A stretch of 64,000 nucleotides of DNA from Triglochin maritima (taxonomy: Eukaryota > Streptophyta > Magnoliopsida > Alismatales > Juncaginaceae): assembly GCA_963682175.1 (NCBI GenBank), contig OY821772.1, positions 17,166,743 through 17,230,742 on the forward strand. Reading direction: 5' to 3'. The notes beneath the pieces were generated by a model that had not been told where the DNA came from, did no database searches, and saw nothing but the letters and a program-made list of their open reading frames with translations. Positions 57,831-64,000 of this stretch are shown piece by piece (positions within the stretch are counted from its first letter, which is position 1; every line of letters begins with the position of its first letter). The position numbers and the translations under genes are program-made.

Positions 57831-59542
57831 ATGCTCCATCTTACCCATTCTCTCAATTTAATTTACCTCTACAATATTTACCCCAACTTACCCATTCTCT
57901 CAATTTAATTTACCTCATAACCCATCACACTGCAAAACAATGACTAACCATCCCTTTAATGAACACGTAGAGATCACCGACCAACCATCCACAAGGTAGG
58001 CCACAATATCAGATGATGTGGATAATATTTTATCTTGCTCAAATACTCAACGTTGTTTTTGTCAAAATATATTAATTATTTTTAGAAGTTACTCAAACTT
58101 ACCCATTCTCTTTATTATATTTACCCTAGGATCCATTATACTCCAAAATGAGGACACTTGAAGAGTTATCCTGGTGTTGTTGTGATCTACGTCCAACCAA
58201 TTGAAGCTTTAGTTGGAATCAATGTGGATGAGAACTTCAATGGATGATAGTGGGGAGCTAGAAAGGAACCGATGTTAAAATTACATGGAAATCCTGGGGA
58301 GAAAATGACAAGTATATAAACCATCCAAGAAAATCCAAGAAGTGGGTGTAAAACAGGGTAGAATACTACTTTTCCTATTCAAATATACCAAATATCCTAA
58401 CTTTTTCTGAATCCTTGCAAATCAACTATTTCAAACATGTTAATTATTTGTCACCATCAGTTCTCATGTAATAAGCTCCACCAACAGTCTGACGGTTGAT
58501 AAATTCTATCCACCAAATCGCATGAAGAAACTAGGACTAGGGATATTGTTGGTTTATTTATAGTTGGAAATGATTGGTCTTCCGCTTCCAACTATCAACA
58601 ACTTTTAGATTATTTCCAAAAAAATTAATACCAATACGATACAATGAAAAACTTACACAATTAAACGCCATATGATGATCAAAATTTTCTTCGTTCATTA
58701 GTAAAATTCTGATGAATTATAAAAGAAAATAAACAATAAAACGACATTAAAAAAATCATTTGTTGAACTTCCTACGAAATTAGTATGTCTAGCATATTTA
58801 ATTTGCCGGCAATAATCACTTTTGATTGTCAAAAAATGTTTTAAGTTGTTTTCTGATTTGAACACTTATATGTTATGTTATTCTACTAATATAAATCAGA
58901 CACGATGGAACTTACTCCAATTATGATCAACCATCTTGTAATGCAAATTTTCAAGTACAATTAGACCCTTCTTAGGTGGGCTCAAATGTGGGTGCGCGCT
59001 TTTCTAGTGGGTTGGGTCTCATGTGTTCCTTTTCTGAAAAATGGTACTTTTTTTGCTTTGAGAAAAAGGATGAGGGACCATTTACACCACTTGACATCTT
59101 GATGGCAACTAGACTCACCCAATAGTTTCCAAAAGACAAAAATAAGAAAGTTTCTTTAATTTCTAAAATCTTCACAAGAGTACTAATTATTAGTTAAACA
59201 GAGGGTGAGATTACGTTATCAAGTTGCTAAAATATATTTTTCATGAAAAAGAAAGAAAATAATTTTCTTCAAAGTAATTCAGGAGCACTGCTATGTTTAG
59301 TAGCATCATTGGTGGCTTGGTGGAGAAATGTTGTCGTTCTTAAAATTCTTCCATTGGATTTATTTATTTATTTTATCTACTTTGCTAGACCAATCTCATT
59401 TTAATTATCAATCTCCCAAACATAAGAATGAGACTTTTGAGATTCGATCATTGGTATCAACTATCTGAAGTCAAGAAATCCCCCAACTAAACTATCACAT
59501 TTGATTGTTGGATAATTATTTCAAAGTAGCAAGTGGATGACA
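57831..59542. other. No gene seen; intergenic
   Basis: AT-rich sequence. A 30-bp direct repeat (CTTACCCATTCTCTCAATTT and following) occurs at about 57841 and 57889. No open frame is convincing and no element terminus was found before the solo LTR. Confidence 0.5.
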
Positions 59543-59984
59543 TATTATGTAATATCCTAACCCTTGCTTATTGTGCTAATGATGTTTAGGGGTGGATTAG
59601 AGAGGTTTGAGATGGACGGCTGAGATCGGAGGTGGGTTTTGTATATAAGGTTCGGATTTTCTCTCTCTCCCTCACTTTTCATTCCCTCTGTCTCTCACTT
59701 CACTCTCTCTGTCTCACACGATCTCTCTTTCTCTCTCTCTCTCGCATGTCTTCCCCTCAGTCATTGCGTTGGTGTTGGTGGAGGCTAGGGAGTTCCGGTT
59801 GGACTGTTGGAGTCGCTGGAGTCGTCGTAGAGATCGGATCCAAGGAAATTCGCCGGAGTTGGAGTTGGATCGTGGAAGCGCTCGCCGTTGTTTCTTCCAA
59901 GGCTTCTTCAAGCCTTAAGGTATGTCAAACTTGCTTTTACACTCATCTATTATTAGTGTGGGGGTGGGAGCGGTCGACGGTAGA

Positions 59985-60620
59985 CCGTTTTGGCTCGTCG
60001 GACCTGCACAGCGGTTTCTGCACTAAAATCGGTCGACCGGTGTTCTGGGTTCGGTCGACCGGTTATAGTGTATTTTGGGCGATATCCTCGCACCGGTCGA
60101 ACGATACTCTTGGGGTGGTCGATCAGTTGTGCAATTTCAAGCGAGGGATGGACGCTCTAGTGCTTTTCGGTCGACCGGGTCCCCTTTGTCGGTCGACCGA
60201 AAGTATTGTTGTATGTCGGTTGGGGCGTTGACCATCTAAACGGTCGACCGCCTGTTTAACTCGTTCGACCGACTACTTAAGTAACTTAATGTCCGGTCGA
60301 CCGGAAGTGTTGTTTCGGTCGACCGTGTAGATCGACTTGTTGAAGGCTTGTGCACTGGTGGATTTCGGTCGACCGGTAGTGTTGTTTCGGTCGACCGTGT
60401 AGTGTGGACTGTTGGTGAGTCCTACTGGTGGCTTTCGGTCGACCGGAAGTCTTGGGTCGTTCGACCGTTGGAGTTTTGTTTGCGAAAATGTTTTCTTACT
60501 GATGCTTTTCGGTCGACCGGACCCCCTTTGCCGTTCGACCGATTGACGGGTTTTTTGGTTGGGTCAGTTCTCTAGGTGAGGATCGGTCGACCGTTAAACA
60601 GTTTTCGTTCGACCGTTTCT
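59985..60620 (+). repeat. Array of GGTCGACC palindromes in the solo LTR
   Basis: About a dozen exact GGTCGACC cores, most as CGGTCGACCG, plus several GTTCGACCG variants, spaced irregularly over about 640 bp with unrelated sequence in between. The motif repeats, not the flanks, so this is not a simple tandem array. Confidence 0.85.
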
Positions 60621-60660
60621 GCCATTTTTGGTGGATTCGTGGTTTTATGAGTACACTTGA

Positions 60661-60797
60661 CGGCGCCTCGTCTCTCCGGCCCCAAGGGGGGCAACGACAC
60701 GGACTGTCGCCCGATAGTGGTGTGCTTGTACGCTTGAAAGCGGCTCGTCTCTCCGACCTTTTGGGCAACGACACGGACTGTCGCCCGATAGCGGTAC
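60661..60797 (+). repeat. Twofold repeat of about 75 bp
   Basis: CGTCTCTCCG followed by GCAACGACACGGACTGTCGC and CCGATAG occurs twice, beginning at about 60669 and 60747. Confidence 0.85.
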
Positions 60798-61085
60798 GAG
60801 TGTTGTTGGTTGGGGTGAGAGGACCCTTGAGACCCGATTGTGTGGCCGTGATTGTACCGTCGGTACCATGTGTGCACGAGTGTTGTGGGTTGGGGTGAGA
60901 GAACCCTTGAGACCCGGTTGTGTGGCGGTGATTGTACTGGCGGTGCCGTGTGTGCACGAGTGTTGTGGGTTGGGGTGAGAGGACCCTTGAGACCAGTTTG
61001 TGTGGCCGTGATTGTAACGGCGGTGCCGTGTGTGCACGAGTGTTGGTGGGTTGGGGTGAGAGGACCCTTGAGACCCGATCGTGTC
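60798..61085 (+). repeat. 80-bp tandem repeat, about 3.6 copies
   Basis: Units starting GAGTGTTGTGGGTTGGGGTG begin at 60798, 60878, 60958 and 61038, an exact 80-bp period with a few substitutions per copy; the last is partial. Confidence 0.95.
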
Positions 61086-61460
61086 GGATTGTGCTATTCA
61101 TTATTCATTGCATATTTCATTATTTGTCCATATATGTGTTAGGGTTTGGCATACTTGGTTTCCTTCTGGAAAGGAAACCCAGGCATGTTATGTCTGCTTT
61201 CAGGCCGTGAGCAGCGGTAGAGGGTGGTGCCTGCGGAGGAGAGCTTTTGGGACCAGATCCTGCTTTCCCCTCGTTTGAGGTTGTGATTACATGTGTATAT
61301 TGTATATTATAGCTTTTGAAGTAATCACCCATTTTTTGTAAACTCAGATATATATTTGATATATATGTTGGTGCACCTGGTGTCTATCTTTGGTAATGTC
61401 CTCCGTTGTTTGTATGTTTTAAATTTTAAATTTTCCGCTGTTCGAGGACGTTACATATTA

Positions 61461-62209
61461 TCCGCATGGTTTTACAACAAGTAGAAGTGATTTAAAGGGG
61501 TGCATTACAACAATGAACGACTCTGCCACACCATTGTTTGTAGGCAAAATCTAGCAACTTCTATTTTGCAGGGTATTTCAAGACAAACTTAATAATGACA
61601 TAAAAGGGTGTCCAATATAAACTTACATATAGATGATAGATCACGCAAATTCATAAAGATAATTACCAGCTTGAAACAAAACTACATACTCAAAATTTGA
61701 ATATACACTCTATAATTCTATATAGATTATATATTGATACGTACATACATACATATTCTTTCAATTTCTGATATAGTCCGGGTAATTCATATTTCACTTA
61801 GACACCTACCCATGGCTGCACGTCAAAATAAAACTTCGTTGATTTGCTTTACAAAAACAACTTGATATGTTTGTTGATAGACAAAATATAATACATGCAT
61901 GAGTGTAACTACAAATAACCCTTCGAAAAAAATTAATTCCTAGATCTCATGTTTAAGGTCAAATCCAAGAAGCTATCCCTAAGCACGGTCTCGCCAATCC
62001 CCATCACACACGCCTTCTGGTGGTTAAATAAATAAAAAATATTAAAAAGAAGCATAAAGAAAACAAGTGTCTTGACATATCTATAATCACAACTACACGA
62101 TACACCCAAGCCAAAACAAAACCATCACTCTCCCTCTTCACAACTTTGATGACCGGAATTGGCCACCAAACTCTAACCACCACCACCCTCTCTGCCGCCA
62201 ATACTTGAC
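61461..62209 (+). other. Upstream region of the GTPase gene
   Basis: About 750 bp between the solo LTR and the start codon. AT-rich, TATA-like runs near 61710-61740. Presumably promoter and 5' untranslated region; no specific site can be defended. Confidence 0.45.
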
Positions 62210-63483
62210 ATGGCCAAGCTCCACCTCGCAATTGTGAAACGGATCGAGGTGAAATGGCGCATGTTGAGCATTATTCGTCGTTTCTTCGTTTTTTTCCGGG
62301 AAAAAATCCTCAGTTGTGGATCCTATGTCTGCAAACCGAACCGGTACCGGCACTTGAAGAGGTCGATTTCCACGTCAATCCAAGCCACCATCAAGGCTCC
62401 ATCTAAGGCGCCCAGCATAGAATCCGCTTCTCCAAATGTTGCCGATATCGTGTCTATTAAAATTATCCTTCTCGGAGATTGCCGGACGGGAAAGACTAGT
62501 TTCATGGTGAGAAAATTATAGAAATAGGAGGTTTGTCTACTTAGAATCCAAAAATAAGCAAATAGAAAATATATAGTTATTATACAAAAGGTTCATTTAC
62601 TCTTCTATTCCTTTCTAATAATGTACATAAAAGAAATATGTTTCCTCTCCGTTCTTTTATTACTAATGTGAGTACCAAATTTAGAAAATTAATGAATTAA
62701 AATTAGCTTTCAACAAGTTACGATATAATTTATTTGTTTAATAGTGTTGGTTGGAACTAACAATCATGCGTTGGTATGTTTAGATGAAGTGTGTGGGAGA
62801 TGTGGAAGAGCAAAGGGGTTTGGAATTGAGTAGGGTGAATCTAATGGACAAGATGTGCACCGTTGATGGTGGTGGAACAAAGATTGTGTTTAGCATATGG
62901 GATGTTGGAGGTTGGTAACTCGGTTAATTAATTTGCTTATCTTTTTTTATGTTTCATCATTATGTTTTGTTGATCGCATCAACCAAGAAAATTAATAGAT
63001 TTCTGTGACTGTTTCATTTGTACTTTTTCAATTCGATTTTTTTCTTTCTTTTTTTGTAGGAGATCGAAAATTTCTTGAAGACATTCCAGGTGCTTGTGGT
63101 GATGCATCAGCGATTTTAATTATGTTTGACCTTACAAATCGTCGGTCACTAAATAAGTAATTCTTCCGATCTCTCGAATTTTTGTGTCATTTTGCAACAT
63201 CGTTCTGAAAAACAGAAGTTTTCCCTGTTTATCTGTGATCAATCTTTATTTTGGTTTTGTAATATTTACAGTGCAATTGGATGGTATAGGCATGGAAGGA
63301 AACACAACAAGGTAATTTGTTTGCCTTTAGTTATTTTCAATGAAGGGGCTTTATTATTGTTTTCCACTAACAAATACTGCTTTTCTGATGAAAATTTAGA
63401 CAGCAATCACAATTTTAATTGGAACAAAGTTCGATGACTTCGTTCAGCTTCCTTTGGGCATCCAATTGACAATCATAAGTCAG
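62210..63483 (+). CDS. Spg1/Tem1-type small GTPase (SGP1-like), exons 1-5, incomplete at the 3' end
   Basis: Exons at 62210-62506, 62784-62910, 63060-63156, 63272-63311 and 63400-63483, each with GT-AG borders and matching phase. The basic, hydrophobic N-terminal extension is followed by a Ras-like domain: P-loop LLGDCRTGKTSF at about residues 87-98, a DxxG-like WDVGG closing exon 2, AILIMFDLTNRRSLN in exon 3, and the base-recognition motif GTKFDDF in exon 5. The blocks match plant septum-promoting GTP-binding proteins (Arabidopsis SGP1/SGP2), relatives of yeast Spg1 and Tem1, which signal through MAP4K/Ste20-type kinases at mitotic exit or cytokinesis; the plant role is less defined. The final exon(s), about 60-80 residues, are not before 64000. 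The following intron carries an LTR from about 63543. This is the one clear host gene. Confidence 0.85.
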
Positions 63484-63542
63484 GTAAAAATAACTCATGC
63501 ACTCGAATTACCTTCTATGATACCAAAAAAAAAATTCCCGAC

Positions 63543-64000
63543 CGTAACATTCTCAAACAGCGTAAGAATTAAAAAATTTAATAACACAATAATCAACAGA
63601 GGTTATTACCCAAAACAAGAAGACGGTGCACTAATCATATATAATATATATATGTACATCAGAGTATTTCAAAAGTGTGATTACATCAAAAGGCTACACA
63701 ACACATACAGTAATCACCCGACCTATAATGAGAGAAATTTGGATCCGGTAGCAGCGCTCCTCTCCTCGGTCACCACCCCACCTAACGTTGATCACGGCCT
63801 AAAAAGCAAACATGCAACAATGCCTGAGTTTCCAGAAGGAAACCCCGTATGCGAAACTCTACAATGCAGGAACTGAAACACTCTAGTATGCAATTCTACC
63901 AACAAGAAAAACATAAACAACAAGGTTGTGCTCCAGCGTTTTTTCACCCAACCACAACACACACCACAGTTACAGGGCTCCAGGGCATTTTCACCCAACC
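63543..64000 (-). mobile_element. Inverted chromovirus-like LTR in the GTPase intron, running off the window
   Basis: Read on the minus strand, 63543-64000 is a diverged relative of the 3' part of the solo LTR (61141-61455): GGTTTCCTTCTGGAAA, AGGCCGTGA, GTGATTACTG-type and AGAATGTTACG at the end line up in order. It begins 60 bp after the donor site of intron 5. Whether it is a solo LTR or part of a full element cannot be seen. The minus-strand and plus-strand open frames here are LTR sequence. Confidence 0.7.

Larger units (their letters stand above)
59548..61455 (+). mobile_element. Solo LTR, chromovirus (Tekay/Del)-like, 1908 bp
   Basis: Starts TGTAATATCC and ends GGACGTTACA, imperfectly inverted termini, with the 5-bp duplication TATTA at 59543-59547 and 61456-61460. 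There is no internal region, PBS or polypurine tract, so it is a solo LTR left by recombination. A TATA box (TATATAAG) lies at 59642-59649, followed by CT-rich sequence. Open frames inside (199 codons plus strand from 59632; 201 codons minus strand 60496-61101) are repeat-derived. The type is inferred from the terminal sequence style. Confidence 0.85.

Noticed and set aside
59632..60231. 199-codon plus-strand frame with a signal-peptide-like start
   Set aside because: It begins just after the TATA box of the solo LTR and runs through CT-rich sequence and the GGTCGACC array; both ends of the LTR and its target duplication are clear, and no domain is visible.
60798..61085. CRISPR-like array
   Set aside because: Repeats are contiguous 80-bp tandem units without spacers, in plant DNA and inside an LTR.
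60496..61101. 201-codon minus-strand frame with repeated segments
   Set aside because: The repetition simply reflects the 80-bp and 75-bp DNA repeats of the solo LTR; three frames are open across the same repeats.
63454..63876. 140-codon plus-strand frame continuing from GTPase exon 5
   Set aside because: It reads through a consensus donor site (CAG|GTAAAA) into intron and then antisense LTR sequence; the conserved protein stops matching at 63483.

Overview
The window is plant (angiosperm) nuclear DNA, AT-rich and dominated by nested and eroded transposable elements. One host gene is recognisable, at the right edge. The evidence for a plant is a hAT transposon with plant-type transposase, Ty3/gypsy elements of Athila/Tat type with a tRNA-Asp primer-binding site, a Ty1/copia element with an initiator-Met primer-binding site, chromovirus-like LTRs, and a plant Spg1/Tem1-type small GTPase gene with introns. 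I cannot name the species.

Layout. 0.25-4.55 kb: a complete hAT element (terminal inverted repeats, perfect 8-bp target duplication CATAAGAC) with a multi-exon transposase on the minus strand. 4.6-15.8 kb: eroded DNA with a frameshifted mobile-element protein fragment, a lone hAT-like terminus, a dead RPA-like (OB-fold/zinc-ribbon) gene at 10.9-11.7 kb, degenerate repeats and a tandem duplication of about 1 kb. 15.8-18.4 kb: LTR fragments. 18.4-25.8 kb: G1, a complete minus-strand gypsy-type element with target duplication CTGGT that codes only for a short Gag-derived protein. 25.8-32.9 kb: pieces of a minus-strand element with a broken gag-protease region (G2). 32.9-56.5 kb: a plus-strand composite, G3 (LTR, gag, protease) followed by G4 (LTR, short Gag-derived gene, LTR). 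A 9.57-kb copia element with AACAT target duplication sits inside the G4 gene. 56.5-57.8 kb: more LTR fragments, one containing a long hairpin. 59.5-61.5 kb: a solo LTR with TATTA target duplication. 62.2-63.5 kb: the first five exons of the GTPase gene, whose next intron carries an inverted relative of the solo LTR.

How it works together. None of the four gypsy-type copies shows reverse transcriptase or integrase, so all look non-autonomous and must be mobilised in trans. G1 and G4 go further: their single ORF keeps the zinc knuckle, a glutamine-rich helical stretch and a C-terminal tail, but has lost the capsid and protease domains found in G2 and G3. All copies share paired palindromes of the type ACCGCCAATTGGCGGT in the LTR, again in the leader between PBS and ORF, and a second G-rich tract upstream of the usual polypurine tract. 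The copia copy has near-identical LTRs and an open gag but a wrecked pol, which suggests it was already defective when it moved. The best candidates for something undescribed are the capsid-less Gag family with its twin palindromes, and the CGGT-NN-ACCG palindrome arrays seen in two unrelated LTRs.
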